NCBI RefSeq assembly: GCF_017875275.1 | Contig: NZ_JAGGML010000001.1 | Location: 3,679,001-3,743,000 of the forward strand | Length of the DNA stretch: 64,000 nt | Direction of reading: 5' to 3' | Source of the DNA: Xanthobacter flavus | GTDB taxonomy: Bacteria > Pseudomonadota > Alphaproteobacteria > Rhizobiales > Xanthobacteraceae | Position numbers and translations under genes: made by a program | In this document: piece by piece, positions 45,986-55,464 of the stretch | How positions within the stretch are numbered: position 1 is the stretch's first letter | How the letters are laid out: the number at the start of each line of letters is the position of its first letter | The notes under the pieces: generated by a model | Database searches by the model: none | Told to the model about the DNA's origin: nothing | What the model saw: the letters and a program-made list of their open reading frames with translations, nothing else

Positions 45986-46078
45986 GGCAGGTCTCCGCTA
46001 TGGCGGCTGGGCAGGAAGATGGACTGAAGAGTCACCGGCCGGGCAGGCGGAAGCGGTCCCGCGAATCCCGCGCCAATG

Positions 46079-46118
46079 CCCGCCGGGGGGCGGCCGCAGG
46101 AGGCCGCCCCCCGGCGGG
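46079..46118. repeat. Perfect 17-base GC hairpin in a divergent promoter region
   Basis: Left arm 46079-46095 (CCCGCC, six G, CGGCC) and right arm 46102-46118 are exactly complementary, with a 6-base loop GCAGGA. No T run follows. It sits in the 355-base gap (45986-46340) between the hydroxyacid dehydrogenase (minus) and the ABC transporter (plus). The rest of the gap shows no gene. Confidence 0.85.
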
Positions 46119-46340
46119 ACGCGGTATGTCTAGCCCCATAGCAGTCCTTCGTCCAATGGAGGTTCAATCGTTTTAAATTTCCACTTGATCCCGTTCTCGC
46201 CTCGCACCATGATCGCGCCGCGTTCCGGAAGGGCGCCCGGCCGGGGATTTGTCCCGGCCCAAGAATGGTGCGGCCGCATCGGGCAAGGCTCAAACAGCCC
46301 CCGCGCGGCACGAGGAAACGACGAGGGGAGAGGACGCTTC

Positions 46341-47414
<1,074 letters not shown>

Positions 47415-47529
47415 CAAGGTTGGTTACCGTGCCGGGCCACCGGCACGATCAGGGGGAAAGAAGACCGTTCGAGACACACCGTCCGAAACGGCCCGTCCTT
47501 CAAGGAAACGCTTCACGGGAGGAAGACCA

Positions 47530-48843
47530 ATGACCATTTCCAGACGTGACCTTCTCATGAGCGGCGCGGGCCTTGCGGCCGGCGCCATGGCCCTGCCCAT
47601 GCTCTCCACCAAGGAGGCCATCGCCCAGGCCGTCGCCAAGTTCGAGCCGGAGGCCGGCGCTTCTCTGCGTCTCTTGCGCTGGTCGCCGTTCGTGAAGGGC
47701 GAGGAAGACGCCTGGATCGCCAACACCAAGAAGTTCACCGAGGCCACCGGCATCGAGGTGCGCATCGACAAGGAGAGCTGGGAGGACATCCGTCCCAAGG
47801 CCGCCGTCGCCGCGAACGTGGGCTCCGGCCCGGACATCGTGTGGGTGTGGTTCGACGACGCCCAGCAGTATCCCGACAAGCTGCTCGACGTGACCGACCT
47901 CGCCAAGAGCCTCGCCGGCCAGTACGGCGGCTATTATCCCGCCTCCCAGGCCTATGCGACCGTGAACGGCCGCTTCGTCGGCCTGCCGCTCGCCACCATC
48001 GGCAATGCGGTGGTCTATCGCGACAGCTGGGTGAAGCAGGCCGGCTTCTCCGAATTCCCGAAGGACACCAAGGGCCTTCTCGAACTCGGCAAGGCGCTCA
48101 AGGCCAACAACCACCCCATGGGCTTCACGCTGGGCCACGGCGTGGGTGACGGCAACAATTTCTGCCACTGGGTGCTGTGGAGCCACGGCGGCAAGATGGT
48201 GGACGAGGGCGGCAAGGTCGTCATCAACTCGCCGGAGACCGTCGCCGGCCTGAAATATGTGGCCGAGCTGTACAAGACCTTCATCCCCGGCACCGAGAGC
48301 TGGCTCGACGTCAACAACAACCGCGCCTTCATCGCCGGCGACCTGTCGGTGACGGCGAACGGCGTGTCGGTCTATTACGCGGCGGCGAACGACCCCAAGC
48401 TTGCTGAGATGGCGGCGGACATGAAGTCCACCAACTTCCCCATCGGCCCCATCGGCAAGAAGGTGGAACTGCACCAGACTACCACCGCCTGCATCTTCAA
48501 ATACTCGAAGTTCCCCAAGGCGGCGCAGGCCTATCTCGCCTTCATGTTCCAGGCGGACCAGTACAATGCCTGGCTGACCGGCGCGAGCGCCTATTGCTGC
48601 CAGACGCTGAAGTCCTTCTCCAGCAATCCGGTGTGGACCTCCAAGCCGATCCACGCCGCCTATGCGCTCGCCTCCGAGACGCTCCAGCCCAACGGCTATG
48701 CCGGTCCGCTCGGGCCGAAGTCGGCGGCCGCCATGGCCGACTGGATCGTGGTGGACATGGTGGCGGAAGCCGCCACCGGCCAGCGCTCTCCGGAAGAAGC
48801 CGCCAAGCGCGCCCAGCAGCGCGCCGAGCGCATCTATCGCTGA
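47530..48843 (+). CDS. ABC transporter substrate-binding protein (family 1, Tat-exported)
   Basis: A 437-residue extracellular solute-binding protein of the carbohydrate family 1. It begins with a twin-arginine signal (SRRDLLMSGAGLAAGAMAL, cut after AIAQA). The mature protein has the GIEVRIDKESWEDIRPK, WVWFDDAQQYP, FVGLPLATIGNAVVYR and WLTGASAYCCQTL segments of sugar binding proteins. Tat export suggests the protein folds before transport. The gap after the ATPase gene is 115 bases. The bound sugar is unknown; hexuronate genes lie 3 kb downstream. Confidence 0.93.
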   Translation: MTISRRDLLMSGAGLAAGAMALPMLSTKEAIAQAVAKFEPEAGASLRLLRWSPFVKGEEDAWIANTKKFTEATGIEVRIDKESWEDIRPKAAVAANVGSGPDIVWVWFDDAQQYPDKLLDVTDLAKSLAGQYGGYYPASQAYATVNGRFVGLPLATIGNAVVYRDSWVKQAGFSEFPKDTKGLLELGKALKANNHPMGFTLGHGVGDGNNFCHWVLWSHGGKMVDEGGKVVINSPETVAGLKYVAELYKTFIPGTESWLDVNNNRAFIAGDLSVTANGVSVYYAAANDPKLAEMAADMKSTNFPIGPIGKKVELHQTTTACIFKYSKFPKAAQAYLAFMFQADQYNAWLTGASAYCCQTLKSFSSNPVWTSKPIHAAYALASETLQPNGYAGPLGPKSAAAMADWIVVDMVAEAATGQRSPEEAAKRAQQRAERIYR

Positions 48844-48851
48844 GGCCTTGG

Positions 48852-48873
48852 AGGGGCCGGATTTTCGGCCCCT
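48852..48873 (+). terminator. Hairpin after the binding-protein gene
   Basis: AGGGGCCG (48852-48859) and CGGCCCCT (48866-48873) with a 6-base loop, no long T run. Such structures downstream of binding-protein genes usually raise the level of that subunit over the permeases. Confidence 0.65.
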
Positions 48874-48883
48874 TCAACACCGC

Positions 48884-48991
48884 CGTCATGCCCGGCCTCG
48901 TGCCGGGCATCCACGTCGCGCCGCTTTAGCGAGGGCGCGACCGACGTGCCGGCGGAATCACGTGGATGGCCGGCACAAGGCCTGCCATGAC
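48884..48991. repeat. Intergenic inverted-repeat element, copy C
   Basis: Left arm GTCATGCCCGGCC...GCCGGGCATCCAC (48884-48912) and right arm GTGGATGGCCGGC...GCCTGCCATGACG (48962-48992). It lies within the transporter operon between the binding-protein gene and the first permease gene. It is the same family as 34385-34492 and 42545-42654, with a different centre. Confidence 0.75.
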
Positions 48992-49103
48992 GCAGCGAAC
49001 ACGACGCAGTGAACATGACACCGCGAGCGAGACGCCGCGGCAAAGCCCCTCTCCGCCGGGAGGGGTCAATAAGACAGCAGACAGTGAGACCGGAGACCCA
49101 TTC

Positions 49104-50045
49104 ATGGCCAACGTCGCAGCGGCTGAGCCGACCCACAAGCGGTCCTTCTGGGCCGGCATCGGGCAGGGCCGGCATGTGCTCGGCATCGCCTTCATGGTGC
49201 CGGCAGCCGTCTTCCTCCTGTTCTTCCTCACCTATCCGCTCGGCCTCGGCGTCTGGCTCGGCTTCACCGATACGCGCATCGGCCGCGAGGGCGTGTTCAT
49301 CGGCCTTGAGAACTATGAATCGCTCTGGGGCGACAGCCTGTTCTGGCTGGTGGTGTTCAACACGCTCCTCTACACCATCGCCGCGTCGATCCTGAAGTTC
49401 GGCCTCGGCCTGTGGCTGGCGCTGCTGCTCAACCAGAACCTGCCGTTCAAGGCCTTCTTCCGCGCCGTGGTGCTGCTGCCGTGGGTGGTGCCCACCGTGC
49501 TCTCGGCCATTGCCTTCTGGTGGATCTTCGACAGCCAGTATTCCATCATCTCGTGGGCGCTCATCAAGATGGGGCTCATCTCCGCGCCAATCAACTTCCT
49601 CGGCGACGTGGCCAACGCCCGGGCCTCGGTCATCGCGGCCAATGTCTGGCGCGGCATTCCCTTCGTCGCCATCTCGCTGCTGGCCGGCCTGCAGACCATC
49701 TCGCCCTCGCTGCACGAGGCGGCGACGCTGGATGGCGCCACCAACTGGCAGCGCTTCCGCTACATCACGCTGCCCATGCTCTCGCCGATCATCGCGGTGG
49801 TGATGACCTTCTCGGTGCTGTTCACCTTCACCGACTTCCAGCTGATCTACGTGCTGACCCGCGGCGGCCCGCTGAACTCCACCCACCTGATGGCGACGCT
49901 CTCGTTCCAGCGCGCCATTCCCGGCGGCTCGCTGGGCGAGGGCGCGGCCATCGCCGTGGCCATGATCCCCTTCCTGCTGGCGGCGATCCTGTTCAGCTAT
50001 TTCGGCCTGCAGCGCCGCAAGTGGCAGCAGGGCGGGGCGGACTGA
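49104..50045 (+). CDS. ABC transporter permease (sugar type, subunit 1)
   Basis: A 313-residue permease with six hydrophobic segments. The conserved EAA loop reads EAATLDGATNWQRFRYITLP near residue 216, where it contacts the ATPase coupling helix. The C-terminal FTDFQLIYVLTRGGP is typical of MalF/UgpA relatives. The start at ATG 49104 follows GGAG. The 260-base gap to the binding-protein gene holds the hairpin and repeat copy C. Confidence 0.93.
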   Translation: MANVAAAEPTHKRSFWAGIGQGRHVLGIAFMVPAAVFLLFFLTYPLGLGVWLGFTDTRIGREGVFIGLENYESLWGDSLFWLVVFNTLLYTIAASILKFGLGLWLALLLNQNLPFKAFFRAVVLLPWVVPTVLSAIAFWWIFDSQYSIISWALIKMGLISAPINFLGDVANARASVIAANVWRGIPFVAISLLAGLQTISPSLHEAATLDGATNWQRFRYITLPMLSPIIAVVMTFSVLFTFTDFQLIYVLTRGGPLNSTHLMATLSFQRAIPGGSLGEGAAIAVAMIPFLLAAILFSYFGLQRRKWQQGGAD

Positions 50046-50092
50046 GCCCGCCCGTCACGCCCGCGCCGCCCCCCAATTCTGCGAGGACCACC

Positions 50093-50983
50093 ATGGCCCA
50101 GCCCCAACCCGTTGAGATGACCGACAATTCCTCGGGCATGAGCTATCTCGACAGCCTGCCCCGGCGGATCGTCACGGTGATCCTGCCGCTCATCATCTTC
50201 GTCTTCGTGCTGCTGTTCCCGTTCTACTGGATGGCGATCACCGCCATAAAGCCGAACTACCAGCTGACCGACTACAACAACTATTCCCCGCTCTGGGTGG
50301 TGGAGCCGACGCTCGAACACATCAAGTACCTGCTGTTCGAGACCTCGTATCCCTCCTGGCTGTGGAACACGGTGTACATCTCGGTGGCGGCGACCGTCAT
50401 CTCGCTGGTGACCAGCGTGTTCGCGGCCTATGCCATCGAACGCCTGCGCTTCAACGGTTCGCGCTGGGTGGGGCTCGGCATCTTCCTCGCCTATCTGGTG
50501 CCGCCGTCGATCCTGTTCATCCCGCTCGCCATCATGGTGTTCGGCCTCGGCATCTACGACACCAAGCTGGCGCTGATCCTCACCTATCCCACCTTCCTCG
50601 TGCCCTTCTCCACCTGGCTCCTGATGGGCTATTTCCGCTCCATCCCGTTCGAGCTGGAGGAGTGCGCGCTGGTGGACGGCGCCTCGCGCTGGCAGATCCT
50701 CATCAAGGTGCTGCTGCCGCTCTCGGTGCCGGGGCTGATCTCGGCGGGCATCTTCTCCTTCACCCTGTCGTGGAACGAGTTCATCTACGCCCTCACCTTC
50801 ATCCAGTCGTCGGAGAACAAGACCGTGCCGGTGGGCGTGCTCACCGAGCTGGTGCGTTCGGACGTCTATGAGTGGGGCTCGCTGATGGCTGGCGCCCTCA
50901 TCGGCTCGCTGCCGGTGGTGATCCTCTATTCCTTCTTCGTGGACTATTACGTGTCGTCCATGACCGGAGCGGTGAAGGAGTAG
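50093..50983 (+). CDS. ABC transporter permease (sugar type, subunit 2)
   Basis: A 296-residue permease with six hydrophobic segments and the EAA-type motif EECALVDGASRWQILIKVLLP. The FTLSWNEFIYALTF segment is typical of MalG/UgpE relatives. ATG 50093 follows GAGG by 7 bases, 47 bases after the first permease. It completes a heterodimeric membrane channel with the ATPase at 46341. Confidence 0.93.
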   Translation: MAQPQPVEMTDNSSGMSYLDSLPRRIVTVILPLIIFVFVLLFPFYWMAITAIKPNYQLTDYNNYSPLWVVEPTLEHIKYLLFETSYPSWLWNTVYISVAATVISLVTSVFAAYAIERLRFNGSRWVGLGIFLAYLVPPSILFIPLAIMVFGLGIYDTKLALILTYPTFLVPFSTWLLMGYFRSIPFELEECALVDGASRWQILIKVLLPLSVPGLISAGIFSFTLSWNEFIYALTFIQSSENKTVPVGVLTELVRSDVYEWGSLMAGALIGSLPVVILYSFFVDYYVSSMTGAVKE

Positions 50984-51116
50984 GGTACGCCCCTCGGGCG
51001 TGGGGGAAGCCGCGCCCGAACGCCAATATGTCCGCTTGCCCTCGTGCGCGCGCCGTGGCACCCCTTGCCGCGGCTCGTTGCGGTGCATCATGCGCCGGAG
51101 GAAGCGGGGGTAGGGG

Positions 51117-51620
51117 ATGATCGAGCGGGTGATCGAAGGGATTTTGTTCCGCAGCCGCTGGATTCTCGCGCCCTTCTATGTCGGCCTCGTCGTGGCCATG
51201 CTCGTGTTGCTGTTCAAGTTCGGCCACGAGCTCCTGCACTTCGTGCTGCACGCCGTCGCGGCCACGGAGAGCGACATCATCCTCGGCATCCTGGCCCTGG
51301 TGGACCTGACGCTCACCTGCAACCTCGTGGTGATCGTCATCTTCTCCGGCTACGAGAATTTCGTCTCCAAGATCGATCCCGCCGGCCACCCTGACTGGCC
51401 GGAATGGATGACGCGGGTGGACTTCACCGGCCTCAAGCAGAAGCTTTTGGCCTCCATCGTCGCCATCTCGGCCATCCAGCTGCTCAAGGCCTTCATGAAT
51501 CTCGACAAGGGCACCATGAGCGAGACGACCCTCATGTGGCTCGTCATCATCCATGTGGTGTTCGTGGGATCGAGCCTGGTGCTGGCCTGGTCGGACAGTC
51601 TCTCCAGCAACAAGCACTGA
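51117..51620 (+). CDS. UPF0114/YqhA family membrane protein
   Basis: A 167-residue protein with about four hydrophobic segments. It matches the UPF0114 (TIGR00645) pattern: SRWILAPFYVGLVVAM at the start, ILGILALVDLTLTCNLVVIVIFSGYENFVS in the middle and a C-terminal LVIIHVVFVGSSLVLAW helix. The family has no known function. It stands alone between the ABC transporter and the convergent hexuronate genes. The ribosome site is a purine-rich GGGG 5 bases before the ATG. Confidence 0.88.
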   Translation: MIERVIEGILFRSRWILAPFYVGLVVAMLVLLFKFGHELLHFVLHAVAATESDIILGILALVDLTLTCNLVVIVIFSGYENFVSKIDPAGHPDWPEWMTRVDFTGLKQKLLASIVAISAIQLLKAFMNLDKGTMSETTLMWLVIIHVVFVGSSLVLAWSDSLSSNKH

Positions 51621-51672
51621 GCAGGGCTTTACCATCGGCCCCGGTCTTCGACCGAGGCCAAGTGGGGTTGGC

Positions 51673-53151
51673 TCACGCGTCCGCGCTTTGCCTGACCGTT
51701 GCCGCCGCCCCCTGTGCGAGAAGGCGCGAAAGCGCCGCGCGCACCGGGCCGGCGAAATGCGGATCGGCGCCGAGATCGCCGAACACCTCCCGCACCGAGA
51801 GCAGCGCCGGTGCCAGCCGGTCCGCATCCGGCCCGGCCGCGTCGGCGAGCGCCTTCAGCCGCGCGGCGAGGGGATCGCGCACGTCGATGGCGCCGCCCTG
51901 CTCGTCCCGGCCGGTCACGTAGCGCATCCATCCGGCGATGCCGAGGGCGAGGAGGGGGAGGGGCGCGCCCGCGGCGAGGCGATCGCGCGCCGGGGCAACG
52001 AGCCGCTGGGGCAGCTTCTGCGAACCGTCCATGGCGATCTGCCAGGTGCGGTGCCTGAGCGCCGGATTGGCGAACCGCTCCCTCAGCGCGGCTTTGTAGG
52101 CCGCCACATCGACGCCCGCGGGCAGATGCAGTGTCGGCGTCACCTCCTCGTCCTGGAGGCGCGCCACCAGCCGGGCGAAGGCGGGCACCGCCATGGTCTC
52201 GGCGATGGTGGCATGGCCGGCGAGATAGCCGAGATAAGCGAGGGTGGAATGGGCGCCGTTGAGCAGGCGCAGCTTCATGTGCTCGAACGGCGCCACGTCC
52301 GCAACCAGTTCCACGCCGACCTCCTCCAGAGGCGGCCGGCCGAGGGAAAAGTGGTCTTCCACCACCCACTGGGTGAACGGCTCGGCCATCACCGGCCATG
52401 CGTCCGCCATACCGAGCCCGGCCGCGACCATGGCCCGGTCGTCGTCCGTGGTGGCGGGGACGATGCGGTCCACCATGGTGGAAGGGAAGGCCACCTCGCC
52501 CGCGACGAAGCGGCCGAGATCGGCGTCGCGCAGGGCCGCGAGGCGCGCCGTCACTCGCGCCACGGTCTTGCCGTTGGCCGGGAGGTTGTCGCAAGTGAGC
52601 ACGGTGAAGGGGGCGATGCCGGCGGCGCGGCGGCGGGCGAGGGCCTCCACCAGATAGCCCGGCGCGCTCACCGGGCGGTGCGGATTGGCGAGGTCCGTCC
52701 GGATGTCGGGATGCGCCTCGTCCAGCGTGCCCGAGGCGGGATCGTGGCAATAGCCCTTCTCGGTGACGGTGAGGGTGACGATGCGCACGCGCGGATCGCA
52801 CATGGCCGCCAGCAGCGCCTCCGGATCGCGCGGCGCCACCAGCAGCCGGCGCAGGGATCCGATCACGCGCAGCCGATCGCCCGCGCCCGACCGTTCCGCA
52901 AGGGTATAGAGGCCGTCCTGCGGATCGAGCGCGTCGGACGTGTCCGGCGAGCGCAGGCTGGCGCCGCAGATGGCCCAGCCCTTGTGTCCGCGCGAGAGGA
53001 TGGCGTCGAGATAGGCCGCCTGATGGGCGCGGTGGAAGGCGCCGACGCCCAGATGCACCACCCCAACCTCGGCCGCGGCGATGTCATAGGCCGGGCGCGA
53101 GACAGCGGCTGGCAGGGTTGCCAGAGTCGAAAGCGAGAGTCGGGGGCTCAA
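51673..53151 (-). CDS. uxuB: Mannitol-dehydrogenase-family oxidoreductase, fructuronate reductase (UxuB) type
   Basis: A 492-residue enzyme of the long-chain mannitol dehydrogenase family. The N-terminal signature VHLGVGAFHRAHQA is of the UxuB/MtlD type and differs from the UxaB tagaturonate reductase signature. The catalytic Lys lies in the MKLRLLNGAHSTLAYLG segment. By family it would reduce fructuronate to mannonate with NADH. The locus, however, contains altronate dehydratase and no mannonate dehydratase, so tagaturonate may be the real substrate. It overlaps uxaC by 4 bases. Confidence 0.88.
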   Translation of the reverse strand: MSPRLSLSTLATLPAAVSRPAYDIAAAEVGVVHLGVGAFHRAHQAAYLDAILSRGHKGWAICGASLRSPDTSDALDPQDGLYTLAERSGAGDRLRVIGSLRRLLVAPRDPEALLAAMCDPRVRIVTLTVTEKGYCHDPASGTLDEAHPDIRTDLANPHRPVSAPGYLVEALARRRAAGIAPFTVLTCDNLPANGKTVARVTARLAALRDADLGRFVAGEVAFPSTMVDRIVPATTDDDRAMVAAGLGMADAWPVMAEPFTQWVVEDHFSLGRPPLEEVGVELVADVAPFEHMKLRLLNGAHSTLAYLGYLAGHATIAETMAVPAFARLVARLQDEEVTPTLHLPAGVDVAAYKAALRERFANPALRHRTWQIAMDGSQKLPQRLVAPARDRLAAGAPLPLLALGIAGWMRYVTGRDEQGGAIDVRDPLAARLKALADAAGPDADRLAPALLSVREVFGDLGADPHFAGPVRAALSRLLAQGAAATVRQSADA

Positions 53152-54569
53152 AGCTTGTAGGCCTTCTTGGCGAGGCCGTAGGCGAGGTCACGCGCCACCT
53201 CCACCGCCTCGTCCTCATCCAGCCGGTGCTCGCAGACGAGCTCCGCGAGGAAGCCGCAATCGATGCGCCGCGCCACGTCGTGCCGGGCGGGGATGGAGGG
53301 GAAGGCGCGGGTGTCGTCGTTGAAGCCCACGGTGTTGTAGAAGCCGGCGGTCTCTGTGGTCATGGCGCGGAAGCGCTTCATGCCCTCCGGGCTGTCGTGG
53401 AACCACCAGGCCGGGCCGAGCCGCAGCGCCGGATAGTGGCCGGCGAGCGGCGCCAGCTCCCGCGTATAGCTTGTCTCATCCAGCGTGAAGAGGATGATGG
53501 TGAGGCCCGCCTCGTTGCCGAAGCGGTCCAGCAACGGCTTCAGCGCGCGCACATATTCGGTGGGGGAGGGGATGTCCGCCCCCTTGTCCCGGCCGAAGCG
53601 GGCGAAGATCTGGCCGTTGTGGTTGCGCACGGCGCCGGGATGGATCTGCATCACCAGCCCGTCCTCGAGGCTCATGCGCGCCATTTCGGTGAGCATCTGC
53701 CCGCGGAACAGCTCGGCATCCTGCGCGCTCACCGGCGCATTTCCGGTGACACGGCGAAACAGCGCCTCGGCTTCGGCCGGCGGCAGGTCGAAGGTCGCGG
53801 CGGTCGGGTGGCCATGGTCCGAGGAGGTGGCGCCGAAGGTCTTGAAGAAGGCGCGCCGCTTGCGGTGGGCGGCGAGATAGCCGGACCAGGAGAAGGTGTC
53901 CTCCCCGGTGATCTCGCCGAACCGCGTGAGATTGGCGGAAAAGCCCTCGAACTCCGGGTCCACCACTGGGTCGGGGCGATAGGCCGTCACCACCCGTCCG
54001 CCCCAGCCGCTGGCGCGGATCTCCGCGTGGGCGGCAAGGTCGTCCAGCGGGCTCTCGGTGGTGGCGATCACCTCGATGTTGAAGCGCTCGAACAGCGCGC
54101 GCGGGCGAAATGCGTCCTGCTGCAGCTTCTCGGCGATGCGGTCGTAGGCGGCATCCGCCGTCTTCTCGCTCAGCCGCTCTTCCAGCCCGAACAGGGTGGC
54201 GAAGGCGTGGTCGAGCCATGCCCGCGTGGGAGTGCCGCGAAAGAGATGGTAGTTGGCCGCGAACAGCCGCCAGATGGCCCGGCCGTCCTGTTCCGTCTCG
54301 CCGCCGTCGATGCGCGGCACGCCGAGCTTCTCCAGCGGGATGCCCTGCGAGTACAGCATCCGGAACACATAATGGTCCGGCACCACGAACAGGCGCGCGG
54401 GGTCCGGGAAGGTCTCGTTGAAGGCGTACCAGCGCGGGTCGGTATGGCCGTGCGGCGAGACGATGGGCAGCGCCTCCACTTCCGCATAGAGCCGGCGCGC
54501 CACCGCGCGCACGGAGGGGTCGGGGGGCAGCAGGCGGTCGGGATGGAGGAGGCTGGACACGGAACTCAC
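53148..54569 (-). CDS. uxaC: Glucuronate isomerase
   Basis: A 473-residue UxaC, which isomerises glucuronate to fructuronate and galacturonate to tagaturonate. It has the metal-site HGHTDP near residue 40, the ATTESPLDDL and MQIHPGAVRNHN segments and the C-terminal NDDTRAFPSIPARHDVARR. Its ends overlap uxuB and the upstream GntR gene by 4 bases each, so the three genes form a coupled operon led by the regulator. Full length. Confidence 0.96.
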   Translation of the reverse strand: MSSVSSLLHPDRLLPPDPSVRAVARRLYAEVEALPIVSPHGHTDPRWYAFNETFPDPARLFVVPDHYVFRMLYSQGIPLEKLGVPRIDGGETEQDGRAIWRLFAANYHLFRGTPTRAWLDHAFATLFGLEERLSEKTADAAYDRIAEKLQQDAFRPRALFERFNIEVIATTESPLDDLAAHAEIRASGWGGRVVTAYRPDPVVDPEFEGFSANLTRFGEITGEDTFSWSGYLAAHRKRRAFFKTFGATSSDHGHPTAATFDLPPAEAEALFRRVTGNAPVSAQDAELFRGQMLTEMARMSLEDGLVMQIHPGAVRNHNGQIFARFGRDKGADIPSPTEYVRALKPLLDRFGNEAGLTIILFTLDETSYTRELAPLAGHYPALRLGPAWWFHDSPEGMKRFRAMTTETAGFYNTVGFNDDTRAFPSIPARHDVARRIDCGFLAELVCEHRLDEDEAVEVARDLAYGLAKKAYKL

Positions 54570-55336
54570 CTCGCGTTCACGGCATCGGCGGCGACGCCTT
54601 CCGCCTCGAAATAGTCGGGATGCGCGGCGCCCAGATCCTCGACGCTGGGGAGGACCCGGCCGAGATGGGCCGCCATGGCCTTCTCCGCCCCGTCCGCGTC
54701 CCCCGCGCCAATGGCGTCGACCACGCTCTGGTGCTCGGCGATGACACTGGCGCGGCGCTGGGCGGATGGCAGGGTCAGGAGCCGGCAGCGGTCCACATGC
54801 ACCTTCTCCTGCCGGATCACCCGCCAGATGTTGGGATGGCCGGCTATTTCGGCGATGATCTGGTGAAAGGCCTCGTCGGCGGCGTGGAACTCCGCCAGCG
54901 CGCCGGTTCGGTGGGTGGCGCGCTGCTGGCGCAAGGTGGCGAGAAGCGGCGCCATCACCACCCGGCGCGCCTTCTCCGGCAGCGTCGCCACATGGGCCGC
55001 CGCCTCGCGCACGCTGGTGCGCTCCAGCGCATTGCGGATGATCATGGCGTCGCGCACCTCCGGCACCGAGATGCGCGAAACGAAGGTGCCGTACTGGGGG
55101 AAGACGTCCACCAGGCGCTCGTCGGCGAGCTTCAGGATGGCCTCGCGCACCGGAGTGCGGCTGACGCCGTAGGCGAGCGCGATCTGTTTCTCCTGGAGCG
55201 GCGCGCCGGGTAGGAGGGTCATGGCCACGATGTCGTCGCGCAGGGCGGCGTGGATGCGTGACGACGCCGGCACGGCGCGGACATTCTCGCTGCGAAGCGC
55301 CGGCCTGCGCCTGAGATCCGCCCCTGTCGCCACCAC
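54566..55336 (-). CDS. GntR/FadR-family regulator of hexuronate genes
   Basis: A 256-residue regulator. The winged helix at about residues 25-95 shows SRIHAALRDDIVAMTLLPG, YGVSRTPVREAILKL and VFPQYGTFVS. The FCD domain contains EFHAADEAFHQIIAEIAGHP and a late EHQSVVDAIGAGD helix. UxuR/ExuR-type regulators of this class bind hexuronates. It starts with GTG at 55336 behind GGGAGG. It is the first gene of the operon with uxaC and uxuB, and divergent from uxaA, with an AT-rich palindrome in between. Confidence 0.93.
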   Translation of the reverse strand: MVATGADLRRRPALRSENVRAVPASSRIHAALRDDIVAMTLLPGAPLQEKQIALAYGVSRTPVREAILKLADERLVDVFPQYGTFVSRISVPEVRDAMIIRNALERTSVREAAAHVATLPEKARRVVMAPLLATLRQQRATHRTGALAEFHAADEAFHQIIAEIAGHPNIWRVIRQEKVHVDRCRLLTLPSAQRRASVIAEHQSVVDAIGAGDADGAEKAMAAHLGRVLPSVEDLGAAHPDYFEAEGVAADAVNAR

Positions 55337-55380
55337 CGTTTCAGCCTCCCGGACCGTCTGCCCGCTCTTGCGAGCTGTTT

Positions 55381-55400
55381 CATACTAATATATTAGCATA
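55381..55400. promoter_or_regulatory. Operator candidate between the GntR gene and uxaA
   Basis: The sequence CATAC-TA-ATATAT-TAGCATA contains a perfect 12-base palindrome CTAATATATTAG (55385-55396). A similar CATAC-CG-ATATAT block lies at 57711-57732 ahead of the TRAP transporter. It is the only AT-rich part of the gap and a likely FCD-regulator site. Confidence 0.55.
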
Positions 55401-55464
55401 TCGAGAGCGTCAACGAAGGCGCGGGCCCAAACGCGGCCATGAAATGGGTCGAGGAGACGTGCTC

